From JAVBRU01 sp031547595 (GTDB lineage: Bacteria; Bacillota; Clostridia; Christensenellales; Aristaeellaceae), in the NCBI GenBank assembly GCA_031547595.1, contig JAVBRU010000008.1:1-64000 (forward strand): DNA of 64,000 nucleotides, written 5' to 3'. The notes below the pieces were generated by a model. It searched no databases, was not told the DNA's origin, and saw only the letters and a list, made by a program, of their open reading frames with translations. The position numbers and the translations under genes were made by a program. Shown one piece after another: positions 16,636 through 24,999 of the stretch (position 1 is its first letter; the number at the start of each line of letters is the position of its first letter).

Positions 16636-18030
16636 CTATTGAAACCAACCCACAGGCAAATACTTTTTCTGCGCGGCCAGCATGCTGTCAAACAGCGTCT
16701 GGCCGTCTTTGATGGTCAGCTTTGTCATCATCGGGTCGTTCATAAACGCAGCAAACGCCAGCGCGCGGTCTGAGGTGCGGGCGGCGCGCAGAATATTTTG
16801 CTGGTTGCACACATGCGGCAGCGTGAGTGCCAGAATGCTGCCCTGCATTGCCCCGGCAAACACCGGCGCAATCTCGTCCCGGCGCATCAGGGCGTTGGTT
16901 TCCACCACCGCGCCAAGGGGCAGGTTGGGGATCTGGCCACGGTTGGGTTGGTTGACGTTTGTCACCATATCACCAAGGCCCAATAGTGCCTTCATCATCA
17001 GATGACCTTCTTCGCCGGTGGATTTGAGCGTCATTTGCTCCTCGCCAGACAGCAGGTGCGCGCGGCGTGCAATGCGCTCGTTGAGGTCCTGCATCCGCCA
17101 GGCCACAGGCGTCAGCGTGAAGCACCAGCTTTTCACGGTTTCAGGATCCTTCAAATACCAGGGCGGCATAAATTCCGCCAGGTGCCGGTCGCCCGCGGCT
17201 GCAATTTGCCCATAGCGCAGGAACAAATCAAATTTCACCCGCTGCGCGCTGGAAAAATAGCTGTTCATCCAGTTGTTGTCCCTGCCCTTTTCATACCCTG
17301 TTGCTGCGTATTTTTGTGCAAACTCCCGGTACAGCGGGAACAAGTCCATCCCCTGATAAGAGGCTTTGGATAGCCAGGTAAAGTGATTGATGCCCTGCAC
17401 AGTGACATGGATGTCCTGACGCGGCACATCCTGAATGCCCAACATATCATCCAACATATCGGCCAGCAGCTTTTGCGTGCCAAACACTTCATGGCAACAG
17501 CCAAACGCCTTGATGCCCGGGTACACATCATATAGTGTGGCCACGCACAGGCTCATGGGATTGGTATAGTTGATCACCCAGGCATCCGGCGCAAAATCGC
17601 GGATCGCCTCAGCAATTTCCACAAACATGGGAATGGTGCGCAGAGCGCGCATCAGCCCGCCAGGGCCGGTGGTATCGCCCACAGACTGATACACACCGTA
17701 GGCTTCCGGCGCATGCACATCGCTGCGCATTTCTTCAAACGTGCCCGGCAGAATCGAAATTACCACAAAATCCGCACCCGTCAACGCGCTTTGCAGGCTG
17801 TCTGACACCGTATATTGCCACTTCGCCTTCGCATCCGGCAAGGCGCTCAGCCCTTCTCCGATGATGCGGTTCTTCTCCGCCGCGTCGCGGTCGATGTCAT
17901 ACAAGCGCACTGTGCCCTCCATTTGCGCATCCATGGCAAGATCAGCCATAAAGCCCCACGCCCAGCCCCTGGAGCCACCGCCGATATACGCTACCGTTAC
18001 CTCGCGCGCCTGGTTATCCTTCACAAACAT
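16636..18030 (-). CDS. Glycoside hydrolase family 4 enzyme
   Basis: A 464-residue NAD- and metal-dependent glycosidase of the GH4 group (alpha-glucosidase, alpha-galactosidase or alpha-galacturonidase). Signs: the NAD loop GGGSRGWAWG at residues 17-26, NYTNPM near 160, the metal-ligand cysteine and histidine in GCCHEVFG near 182, and the second histidine in GINHFTWL near 218. GH4 enzymes use a redox mechanism and also need Mn2+. The start is the ATG at 18030 after GGAGGGG; 56 upstream codons are open but the next gene's leader lies there. No transporter is adjacent, so the sugar is not determined. Confidence 0.9.
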   Translation of the reverse strand: MFVKDNQAREVTVAYIGGGSRGWAWGFMADLAMDAQMEGTVRLYDIDRDAAEKNRIIGEGLSALPDAKAKWQYTVSDSLQSALTGADFVVISILPGTFEEMRSDVHAPEAYGVYQSVGDTTGPGGLMRALRTIPMFVEIAEAIRDFAPDAWVINYTNPMSLCVATLYDVYPGIKAFGCCHEVFGTQKLLADMLDDMLGIQDVPRQDIHVTVQGINHFTWLSKASYQGMDLFPLYREFAQKYAATGYEKGRDNNWMNSYFSSAQRVKFDLFLRYGQIAAAGDRHLAEFMPPWYLKDPETVKSWCFTLTPVAWRMQDLNERIARRAHLLSGEEQMTLKSTGEEGHLMMKALLGLGDMVTNVNQPNRGQIPNLPLGAVVETNALMRRDEIAPVFAGAMQGSILALTLPHVCNQQNILRAARTSDRALAFAAFMNDPMMTKLTIKDGQTLFDSMLAAQKKYLPVGWFQ

Positions 18031-18061
18031 AAAACCCCTCCAACGATGTACTGTATGTCCC

Positions 18062-18090
18062 ATTATACGCCAATTCTGCCGTCGCCGCAA
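18062..18090 (-). promoter_or_regulatory. Promoter of the GH4 gene
   Basis: Reverse strand perfect TATAAT (18062-18067) with TTGCGG (18085-18090) 17 bases upstream, about 31 bases before the ATG. Confidence 0.55.
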
Positions 18091-18178
18091 GGCGCATGCA
18101 ATATCCAAAATGTTTGTTTGCACACGCATTTCCTTCGGCGCATACGATGCAATGAAGTCTTGAAAGGGGAGTGACTCC

Positions 18179-18847
18179 ATGGAATCGACTAATACCACCT
18201 GCGCCTATCAATACACCGTCAAGCGCGGCGATAGCTTTTATCTGATTGCGCACCGCCTGGGCGTGCCGCTGCGCGATTTGCTGGCTGCGAACACCAACAT
18301 CCCGCCCTCCCGCCTGACCATCGGCGATGTGCTGTGCATCCCCTATGTGGCAAGCGACCAGACCCCGGAATCCCAAACCCCGGCAGCAGAAACCCCCGAA
18401 ACCATCATCTGCCCCACCGAGGAGCCCGAAGACGAAACCCCCACCGTGCCCGAGACACCAACCGAGCCTGAAACGCCCACGGAGCCCGAAACGCCGGAAG
18501 CACCCGAGATTGATCTTTCGAAAATCTGCCCTGCCAACCGCCGCGCCGTGGTGCAGGATGGCCAGACGTCAGCCGATCTGCAGCTGCGCTATGGCTTGTC
18601 TTACTACACCCTGGAGGTCGCGAACCCTGACACCAACATGAACGCCATCCAAGGCGGCGATGTGGTGTGCATCCCGGCTAACAACCTGCCCTGTCCTCTG
18701 CCTGCATCTTTGGAACTGACAGAAGGCCAAACCCTGGATAGCGTAGCCCTTACATACAATCTGCCCGTAGGCAGCCTGCTGCGTGCCAATCCCTGCCTGG
18801 CTCCGGAGGACTTCACCGCGGGCACTACCATCAAGCTGCCGGAGTAA
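18179..18847 (+). CDS. Leaderless protein with three LysM domains
   Basis: A 222-residue protein with LysM domains at about 6-58, 120-170 and 175-222 and a proline/threonine/glutamate linker (about 60-115) built from PETPTE-type repeats. LysM binds N-acetylglucosamine chains of peptidoglycan. There is no signal peptide or membrane segment. Cytosolic LysM proteins in spore formers often end up in the spore coat or cortex (as SafA and SpoVID do), which would suit this one; that role is inference. The ATG follows AAAGGGGAG. It stands alone, followed by a two-hairpin repeat and a terminator. Confidence 0.82.
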   Translation: MESTNTTCAYQYTVKRGDSFYLIAHRLGVPLRDLLAANTNIPPSRLTIGDVLCIPYVASDQTPESQTPAAETPETIICPTEEPEDETPTVPETPTEPETPTEPETPEAPEIDLSKICPANRRAVVQDGQTSADLQLRYGLSYYTLEVANPDTNMNAIQGGDVVCIPANNLPCPLPASLELTEGQTLDSVALTYNLPVGSLLRANPCLAPEDFTAGTTIKLPE

Positions 18848-18862
18848 CAGGAGGACGCAGGG

Positions 18863-18906
18863 AACGCTGAGGGCTCCTCGGCAGGGAGCAGTGCTCCCTG
18901 CACCCC
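18863..18906 (+). repeat. Two-hairpin 3' repeat, copy C (first stem deleted)
   Basis: Begins AACGCTGAGGGC like copy A, but the right arm of the first stem and the linker (about 15 bases) are missing; the sequence runs straight into the second stem GCAGGGAGC/GCTCCCTGC with the same AGT loop (18881-18901) and CACCCCC. Compared with copy A the innermost two base pairs have changed together. It lies 15 bases behind the LysM gene stop, in the same orientation. Confidence 0.75.
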
Positions 18907-18944
18907 CATTCTGTCCTATACTATGGTGCCTGCGCGGGAAATGC

Positions 18945-18973
18945 AAAAAAGGCCATCGAAAGTGGCCTTTTTT
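18945..18973. terminator. Bidirectional terminator
   Basis: AAAAAAGGCCA (18945-18955) pairs with TGGCCTTTTTT (18963-18973) over a 7-base loop, serving both the LysM gene and the converging deacetylase gene, whose stop is at 18982. Confidence 0.88.
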
Positions 18974-18981
18974 GATGGTTA

Positions 18982-20793
18982 TTAGCGTTTGGTTGTATCA
19001 ATATTGGCAGGATCGATGCGGGAGTACACCATCCCCGGCTCTGTGCCGTCCTTGTGGAAGGACAACAGCTCCGATACCGTGACCAGCTGATACCCCTTGG
19101 CGGCGAGCTCCGGGATCACCTTTTCCATGGCATCCGCCGTGGTGCTGTACAGGTCGTGACACAAGATGATGGTACCGTTATGCACATCCTTCATGATGGC
19201 GTTATACGTCTTGGTGGCGCTGCGGGTGGACCAATCCAAAGTATCGATCTCCCACTGTGCAATGATCATATCAAGGTCTGCGCACACGGCGCGCACCGTC
19301 TTATTGACAGAGCCATAAGGCGGGCGCAACACCTTGATGGTATCCCCCGTCAGCTCGTACACCAGCTTGTTTAGCTGCGTGATTTGGGATTTGACCTTGT
19401 CCTTGGATAGCTCGGTCAGCTTTTTATGCCCCCAGGTGTGGCAGGCGATCTCGCTGCCTTGGATGGAAATATGCTTGAGCACGTTGCCATACTGCTCCAC
19501 CTGCACGCCCACCACGCAGAACGTGGCGCGCCCGTCATACAAATCCAGCAGCGCCAGGATACGCTCTGTATCCTTGGACGGGCCATCGTCAAACGTGAGG
19601 GCGACCATCGGCAGGCTGGGGTCGATCACCCGGGCGAAGGCTTCCTTGAGGGAAGAATCAATATCCAGGCAATCGATAACCTCGCGGTATGGCAGCACCA
19701 CCTTTTGGGTGCCAAGCGCCGGGGGCAGATATTGCCCGGCAGGCAGGTAGACCTCCACGCCGTTCTTGCCAAGCACCGCATTGTCCAGCCAATCGGCGGT
19801 GGGTTTGGTGGTGTAGCCGTCCGCTTCCAGGTTGAACACATCGCGCATCTTGTATTCCAGCACAAACAGAATACGGTTTAGGTTGTTAAAAAGCTGCTTG
19901 CCATGCAGTACTTTGCCGGTCTGGGTGTCTACATTCATGGTGTACAGAAGCTCCACATTCTGCGGCAAATCATTGCAGCAGTAGGTGCCATACATCACGA
20001 CGGCGGCGTACCTGCCATCCGGCGAAGCGGCGGAATAATCAATGGTCATGCTGGCTTTGGATGCGCTGTGGTGCGCAGAAAAGTCTGCATTGAAGCTGTC
20101 GGCAATGCTGCGCGTCCAATCAATAATCAGGCCGTCCGCCTCGCTGCCGCCGGACAGGGGGTATTGAATGGTGTAGCTGAACGCCTCATCATTCTTCTCC
20201 ATCACGTATGGAATACCCCAGTCCCGTCCGGCACGGTCAAGCCCGGTCATGTGGCTGGGCAGCATATCGGGATACTGGGTGAGCACTGCAAAACTTGGCT
20301 TGCCATCCAAGGGGGTGACGCTGCCGCTTTCCACATAGCCAAAGACGCCCTGCACCTGCACGCGGTACCAGCCGTTTTGCTTCTCCACCAATTCCAGATG
20401 CACGCCGTCCAGGCATTTATATACCACAGCCGAGGACGTGGACGCCTGGGCGTACACGTTGAGGATTTTTCCATCCTGCGGCGTCACTGCCCAGCCGATG
20501 TGGGGATAAGTGGGCTTGATGTTCAAATACTCGGCCGAAGCATAGCCCGTTTTGCCGCCATACTCGATCTTGCACCATACGCCGTCATTCTCCAGCACCT
20601 TCACCGTGGTGCCAGCCTTGATGGTAGTGACCAGCTTGCCGCCGCTAGAGGGCGTGGCTCGCAAATTGAGCTTGCCGCCCTTCACCACGCCTGTAAAGGC
20701 CAGTTCCTCGGCCAAGGCGCTCGCACAACAGCTAAGCAGCACCACCAATACCAGCAAAAACGCCAGCGGGCGCGTCATCCCGCGCTTTATCAT
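18982..20793 (-). CDS. Secreted SH3b-NodB polysaccharide deacetylase
   Basis: A 603-residue exported protein: signal peptide (about 1-28), an SH3b domain (about 30-85, GGKLNLRATPSSGGK), a second SH3-like segment (about 95-160), a PdaC-like DUF3298 region (about 280-390), and a NodB deacetylase domain (about 400-590). NodB motifs are complete: TFDDGPS, the metal histidines in CHTWGH, RPPYG, the DLDMIIAQW strand with DTLDWS, and ILCHDLY. It probably removes acetyl groups from peptidoglycan amino sugars. Start is the ATG at 20793 after AGAGGTGA. The next gene upstream is a paralog, so this is a tandem duplication. Confidence 0.9.
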   Translation of the reverse strand: MIKRGMTRPLAFLLVLVVLLSCCASALAEELAFTGVVKGGKLNLRATPSSGGKLVTTIKAGTTVKVLENDGVWCKIEYGGKTGYASAEYLNIKPTYPHIGWAVTPQDGKILNVYAQASTSSAVVYKCLDGVHLELVEKQNGWYRVQVQGVFGYVESGSVTPLDGKPSFAVLTQYPDMLPSHMTGLDRAGRDWGIPYVMEKNDEAFSYTIQYPLSGGSEADGLIIDWTRSIADSFNADFSAHHSASKASMTIDYSAASPDGRYAAVVMYGTYCCNDLPQNVELLYTMNVDTQTGKVLHGKQLFNNLNRILFVLEYKMRDVFNLEADGYTTKPTADWLDNAVLGKNGVEVYLPAGQYLPPALGTQKVVLPYREVIDCLDIDSSLKEAFARVIDPSLPMVALTFDDGPSKDTERILALLDLYDGRATFCVVGVQVEQYGNVLKHISIQGSEIACHTWGHKKLTELSKDKVKSQITQLNKLVYELTGDTIKVLRPPYGSVNKTVRAVCADLDMIIAQWEIDTLDWSTRSATKTYNAIMKDVHNGTIILCHDLYSTTADAMEKVIPELAAKGYQLVTVSELLSFHKDGTEPGMVYSRIDPANIDTTKR

Positions 20794-20812
20794 GCGTACA
20801 TCACCTCTTTTG

Positions 20813-22615
20813 TTACTTTGTAATATCGATATTCGCCGGATCAAGATAGGCATACACCGTGCCCGGCGTAATGCCGTCCTTGTGGAATGACATAAGCTCC
20901 GACACCGTGACCAGCTGATAGCCTTTGTTGACCAGCTCCGGTATCGCCTTCTCAATGGCGCTGGCGGTGGAGGCATACAGATCATGGCACAGTATGATCA
21001 CGCCGTTTTTCGCGCCCTTCATGATGGCATTGTAGGTCTTGGTAGCGCTGCGGGTAGACCAATCCTCGGTATCCACCTGCCAGTGCGCGATGATCATATC
21101 AAGCTCGGCACAGATGGTGCGCACGTTTTTATTGACGGAGCCCTAGGGCGGGCGCAGCACCTTGATCTGCTGCCCGGTCAGTGTATACACCAGCTCGTTC
21201 ACCTTGGTGATCTGGCTGCGGATGTTGGATACGGATTGTTCTGTCAGTTTTTTGTGGCTCCAGGTGTGGCAGGCGATCTCATTGCCCATCGCGGCCGTGC
21301 GCTTGAGGATATCGCCATACAGCTCCACCTGCGTACCTACCACACAGAAGGTTGCGCGGCCATTGTATTTTTCCAGCACATCCAGGATGCGCAGCGTTTC
21401 TTCGGAAGGGCCGTCGTCAAAGGTGAGGGCGATCATCGGCTTTGTGGGGTCCACTACACGCAGATTGGCAGTTACCAATGTGGAATCCAGCGACATATAC
21501 TGCGCCATCTGCTGGTAGGACAACGTGATTTTCTGTGTGCCCATGGGCAGGGGCAGGCAAATGCCCGCCGCCAGGTGTACATCAATGCCGCCGGGGGTGA
21601 GGATGGCGTTATCCAGCCAGGCTGTCGTGGGCACATTGCTGTAACCGTCCGCAGCGGAGAAAAACACATCCACCAGCTTGCTCTCCAGCACGAACAGCGC
21701 CCGGTCCAGGTTGCTAAAAACATCCTGCATGCGCAGAATATTGCCCGTCTCTGTGTCAATATTGATGCCATAGAGCACTTCCAGCTTGCCCGTTTCGCTG
21801 TTGTCATACGTGCCGTAGATCATCACGCTGGCATAACGGCTATCCGCCATCACAGCGCTGTAATCGGCGATGAGGGTGCCCGTGCCGGAGGGATGGTTTT
21901 GCTGAAGATCCGCTTCCAACATGCGCACGGTATCCTGCACCCAGCCAAGGATTACGGCATCTGCTGCGCCGCTGCCGGACTGCGGATACGTGATTTCGTA
22001 AGTGAGCGCCCCGCTCGATTGGGCGTACTTTTCTGGCTGCCCCCATTCGCGGCCATTCTTGGGCAGGTAGGTCAGGCGGTATGCCTGGCTATCCGTGCCA
22101 TAGGTGCCAATCGCATAGGATTCGCTGGAGGGCAGCACCGTGATCTTCGCGGCTTCGATATAGCCAAAGGTGGTGTTCAGGCGCACGCGGTAATAATCGC
22201 CGCTCTTCTCCAATAGCTCCACACGCACGCCGCCAGGGGCTTTCAGCACAATGCCAGATGTGCTGTTTGCCTCCGCACGGATGTTAACCATGCCTGCACC
22301 CTTTTCTGTCGCACCCCAGCCCAGGTGCGGATAATTGGTGGTGATGGTCAGGTACTGCGTCATCACATAGCCGGTTTTTTTGCCGTAAGTCACCTTGCAC
22401 CAGGTGCCGTCATTCTCCAGAATGTCCACCTTGGTGCCGGTAGTCAGGGTGGTGACCACCTTGCCTTTGCTGGAGGCAGAATCGCGCATGTTCAGTTTGC
22501 CGCCCTTCACCGTGCCTGTCAGCCCCAGCTCGTCCGCCTGAGCGCACAGCAAACAGCCCGCCAGCAATATGCATACGATCAGCAAACTCCATACAACCGT
22601 GCTGCGTTTCATCAT
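20813..22615 (-). pseudogene. SH3b-NodB deacetylase paralog interrupted by an amber codon
   Basis: This gene mirrors its neighbour: signal peptide, SH3b domains, DUF3298-like region and NodB domain, starting at the ATG at 22615 behind GGAGGGT. A TAG (21143-21145) sits where the neighbour has the tyrosine codon TAT in the RPPYG motif; the frame before and after it is otherwise intact and the remaining 110 codons still encode ILCHDLY. Without readthrough the product is a 490-residue protein lacking the last catalytic histidine. TAG is an ordinary stop elsewhere in this window (for example at 8500 and 16632), so recoding is unlikely. Recent inactivation, or a base-calling error, explains it best. 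Confidence 0.8.
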
Positions 22616-22721
22616 TCGCGTACCCTCCAAAGGTTCTCTTCCTATAAAGAGTATACCGTTTTTTCCGAGATTTGCAACAGTATGTTCTTCCATTCGACAT
22701 GATTTTACAACGGTAAACAGC

Positions 22722-22749
22722 AAAAAGCGCCCCTTGGAAGGGACGCTTT
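22722..22749 (-). terminator. Terminator of the HTH-repeat regulator gene
   Basis: On the reverse strand GCGTCCCTT and AAGGGGCGC (one G-U pair) are followed by TTTTT. It lies 16 bases behind the regulator stop and before the start region of the broken deacetylase gene. Confidence 0.75.
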
Positions 22750-22764
22750 GGAGGAGGGAACCCA

Positions 22765-23811
22765 TCAGATATGCTCACTGATCTCGTCGATCAAATCCCA
22801 ATTGGACGCGGCAATCGCGCTGTCCAGCATCAAATGCAGGGTCTCGGTGTCGGCATGCTCAATCAGCGGTTCCAGCAAATGGCTTTTGTTCTGCCCCGCA
22901 ATCAGCCTGGACAGCTCCATGATCTCCGCGGAGGACAGGCTATCGGCATGGTCTTTCAGCCAGTCCGCATTATCATCCTGCACGGCTTTGCGGGCAATGC
23001 GCATCAGGGGGCTTTCGCGGGTTTCGCTCTGGCCAGGAGTGGAGGGTGCCGGAGGGGTAGGAGGCGTAGGAGGGGTGGGAGGCGTGGGCCTGGTGCTTGT
23101 TTCGGGGGCGCTGGTCTCTCGCCCCAGCACGATACGGTCCAGAAACTTGCTGGGCAGGAAAGGGGCCAGGGAATGCAGCAACGACAGGTTGCTAACGCCT
23201 TTGATGGAGTTATTCTCCACCAGATCAACCAGCGCTTCGCTTTGCAGGAAGGGTGCCAGGCTATGCAGCAGCCCTATATCCAGGGTTCCTTTATTCGAAA
23301 GGGTTCTCACCATTTCGGATAGAAATTTAGAGGATACGAAGGGTGCAACCGAGGTGATCATCCCCAAATCCATGCTGTTCATAGCGCTTCGAAGCAGCTT
23401 CTCCAGCGCCTGATTGCTCAGGAACGGCATCAGCCCCATGATTTCGCCGATATCCATGGCCGGGATTTCGTCTTCCCCGGCTTCCTCGTCTTCTTCGTCT
23501 TCGCATTCTTCTTCGGTTTCGTCTTCCTCGGGCTCGTCCTCCGATTCTTCCTCAACCGGTACTTCCACGGGCGGCTCCGCCGCGGGTTCCTGTTCCTTGG
23601 GCAGGCGGCCCATCAGCATGTCCTCCATAGAGCAATGAAACAGTTTGCTGAGCACCAGCATCGTCTGCATATCGGGCAGTGCCATGCCGTTCTCCCATTT
23701 GGACACGGCCTGGTGGGTGACGCTCACCAGCGTTGCCAGGCCCTGCTGGCTGAGGCCTTTTTTCTGGCGCAGGGCTGCGATGACGCGGCCTACTTGTTGG
23801 TTATCGATCAT
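22765..23811 (-). CDS. XRE-family regulator with a 30-residue repeat domain
   Basis: A 348-residue protein. Residues 6-62 form a Xre/Cro helix-turn-helix (LATLVSVTHQAVSKWENG). Residues 72-118 are a very acidic linker. Residues about 122-230 hold four copies of a motif ending in APFL or APFV followed by S..FL..LV, with the PF dipeptides at 129, 157, 187 and 217, that is a period close to 30. A TPP repeat linker (242-257) leads to a helical C-terminal domain (265-348). I do not recognise the repeat; an alpha-alpha solenoid is likely from the spacing of hydrophobics. Start is ATG 23811 after GGGAGA, overlapping the small gene upstream by 11 bases. Confidence 0.85.
   Translation of the reverse strand: MIDNQQVGRVIAALRQKKGLSQQGLATLVSVTHQAVSKWENGMALPDMQTMLVLSKLFHCSMEDMLMGRLPKEQEPAAEPPVEVPVEEESEDEPEEDETEEECEDEEDEEAGEDEIPAMDIGEIMGLMPFLSNQALEKLLRSAMNSMDLGMITSVAPFVSSKFLSEMVRTLSNKGTLDIGLLHSLAPFLQSEALVDLVENNSIKGVSNLSLLHSLAPFLPSKFLDRIVLGRETSAPETSTRPTPPTPPTPPTPPAPSTPGQSETRESPLMRIARKAVQDDNADWLKDHADSLSSAEIMELSRLIAGQNKSHLLEPLIEHADTETLHLMLDSAIAASNWDLIDEISEHI
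23041..23096. repeat. GGAGG(N)GT tandem repeat encoding the TPP linker
   Basis: A low-complexity run of 9-base units of the form GGAGGNGTN encodes (on the reverse strand) the Thr-Pro-Pro repeats of the regulator. Such a run can change length by slippage in steps of three residues without breaking the frame. Confidence 0.7.
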
Positions 23812-23968
23812 GGTGGATTCTCCCTTCGTATAGCTCATATTGATTAAAAATCAGCAGATGATCCGGGGCGCAGGGCAGGCCAGGCAGCCCTATGCAAGTG
23901 GTATACACGCGGATACCGGGTGGAGGAGTGCGAAGTTCGGGCAACCGGCGTTGCTTGCGCCTTGTCAT
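23801..23968 (-). CDS. Small basic protein of 55 residues
   Basis: A short frame beginning MTRRKQRRLPELRTPPPG and ending EGRIHHDR. Support for it being real: a good AAAGGAGA ribosome site six bases before the ATG, a promoter (24012-24040) with a transcript start at a sensible distance, and an 11-base overlap with the start of the HTH regulator, as in coupled genes. It has two cysteines in a TTCIGLPGLPC segment. I recognise no family. It could instead be a leader peptide that controls translation of the regulator. Confidence 0.5.
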   Translation of the reverse strand: MTRRKQRRLPELRTPPPGIRVYTTCIGLPGLPCAPDHLLIFNQYELYEGRIHHDR

Positions 23969-24011
23969 GGGAATTCTCCTTTGTCGGTTTGTCAGCGGCC
24001 ACTGCACAATC

Positions 24012-24040
24012 AGCATACCCGAAAACAGAAGGCTTGTAAA
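24012..24040 (-). promoter_or_regulatory. Promoter of the small gene and HTH regulator
   Basis: Reverse strand TTTACA (24035-24040), 17 bases, TATGCT (24012-24017). It is divergent from the M50 promoter; the two -35 boxes are 57 bases apart with a palindrome between them. Confidence 0.6.
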
Positions 24041-24064
24041 TACACCGCTAGTTGAATCCGCCAT

Positions 24065-24081
24065 TTCAACCGATGGTTGAA
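24065..24081. promoter_or_regulatory. Palindromic operator candidate between divergent promoters
   Basis: TTCAACC-GAT-GGTTGAA is a perfect 7+7 inverted repeat. An extra GTTGAA half site is at 24051-24056. It sits between the -35 boxes of the HTH regulator promoter and the M50-scpAB promoter, the natural place for autoregulation. Confidence 0.5.
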
Positions 24082-24097
24082 CGCGACGGTAATTTAC

Positions 24098-24126
24098 TTG
24101 TATTTTATAGCCAAAGGCGGTATAAT
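24098..24126 (+). promoter_or_regulatory. Promoter of the M50 protease-scpA-scpB operon
   Basis: TTGTAT (24098-24103), 17 bases, perfect TATAAT (24121-24126). The transcript would start near 24133, which places the GAAGGAG at 24142-24148 in the leader and points to the TTG start at 24157. Confidence 0.7.
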
Positions 24127-24156
24127 GGCAAGGAGATTTTTGAAGGAGTGGCTGCA

Positions 24157-24996
24157 TTGGATATTATTTCGCAACTGCAAAGCGACCCGATCAATACCAT
24201 CGTTTCGCTGCTATACCGCATCCCCGCCATATTGATTGCGCTCACGCTGCACGAAATCGCCCACGGCTATGTGGCGTACCGCTGCGGAGACCCTACGGCC
24301 AAGATGCTGGGCAGACTATCGCTCAACCCGCTCAAGCACCTCGACCCGCTGGGCACGCTGTGCATGGTTTTTATGGGGGTTGGCTGGGCAAAGCCCGTGC
24401 CCATCAATCCGCGCAACTTCAAACATTTCAAGCGGGATGAAGTGCTGGTGTCCCTGGCTGGCGTGACAGCCAATTTTCTGCTGTTCTTTGCCTCCTGCTG
24501 GCTGATGATTGCCATCAACCAGATCATGTGGGATCCGGCTATTTGGAAGCTGGGCTCGCTGTCAACAGCCAAAGAGTTTTTGACTGCAAACGGCGCCAAC
24601 TTTGGCACGATCTATCTCAATGAAGATATGTTTGCCACCTTCAGCCGTACATTTGCGGGAAAAACCACCTACTATGGCGAATACGTATCCGACTTTTTGC
24701 GCGTGCCGTGGCTGATCTATGTGCAGCGCTTCCTGTACGGCTTTTCGCTGATGAATATCGGCCTGATGCTCTTCAACCTCCTGCCCATTCCGCCGCTGGA
24801 TGGCTTCCGGGTACTAGACGTACTGGTGCTACGGCGCAAATTCCGCATTCCGGAGCGCGTGATACAAATGGGCATTGTGATTGTAGTCGTGCTGGTGTAT
24901 TTTACAGGGATTTTTGACAGCTTCCTGTCCCAGGGCATGATGGCCGTGCAAAGCGGCGTGATGAATGCCTGCCTATGGGTCTGTGGGTTATTGTAA
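24157..24996 (+). CDS. Site-2-type M50 metalloprotease (rhomboid-unrelated, membrane)
   Basis: A 279-residue membrane protease of the short S2P group common next to scpAB in Firmicutes. The zinc motif HEIAHGYVAYRCGD is near residue 29 within the first helix and the distal ligand NLLPIPPLDG near residue 205; about five to six hydrophobic segments are visible. I choose the TTG at 24157, behind GAAGGAG and downstream of the promoter, because the longer frame from 24052 would begin before the -10 box. Cleaves within the membrane; the substrate is unknown. scpA begins four bases after the stop. Confidence 0.88.
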   Translation: MDIISQLQSDPINTIVSLLYRIPAILIALTLHEIAHGYVAYRCGDPTAKMLGRLSLNPLKHLDPLGTLCMVFMGVGWAKPVPINPRNFKHFKRDEVLVSLAGVTANFLLFFASCWLMIAINQIMWDPAIWKLGSLSTAKEFLTANGANFGTIYLNEDMFATFSRTFAGKTTYYGEYVSDFLRVPWLIYVQRFLYGFSLMNIGLMLFNLLPIPPLDGFRVLDVLVLRRKFRIPERVIQMGIVIVVVLVYFTGIFDSFLSQGMMAVQSGVMNACLWVCGLL

Positions 24997-24999
24997 GCG

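Noticed and set aside
20813..21124. Separate short gene after the amber codon
   Set aside because: It is the C-terminal end of the NodB domain in the same frame; the supposed start is an internal GTG with no ribosome site.
21143..21145. TAG as a recoded (pyrrolysine) codon
   Set aside because: TAG ends ordinary genes elsewhere in the window, the neighbour paralog has tyrosine here, and no methylamine methyltransferase is involved.
23041..23096. CRISPR-like or other short tandem array
   Set aside because: The units are 9 bases with no spacers and encode a Thr-Pro-Pro linker in frame.
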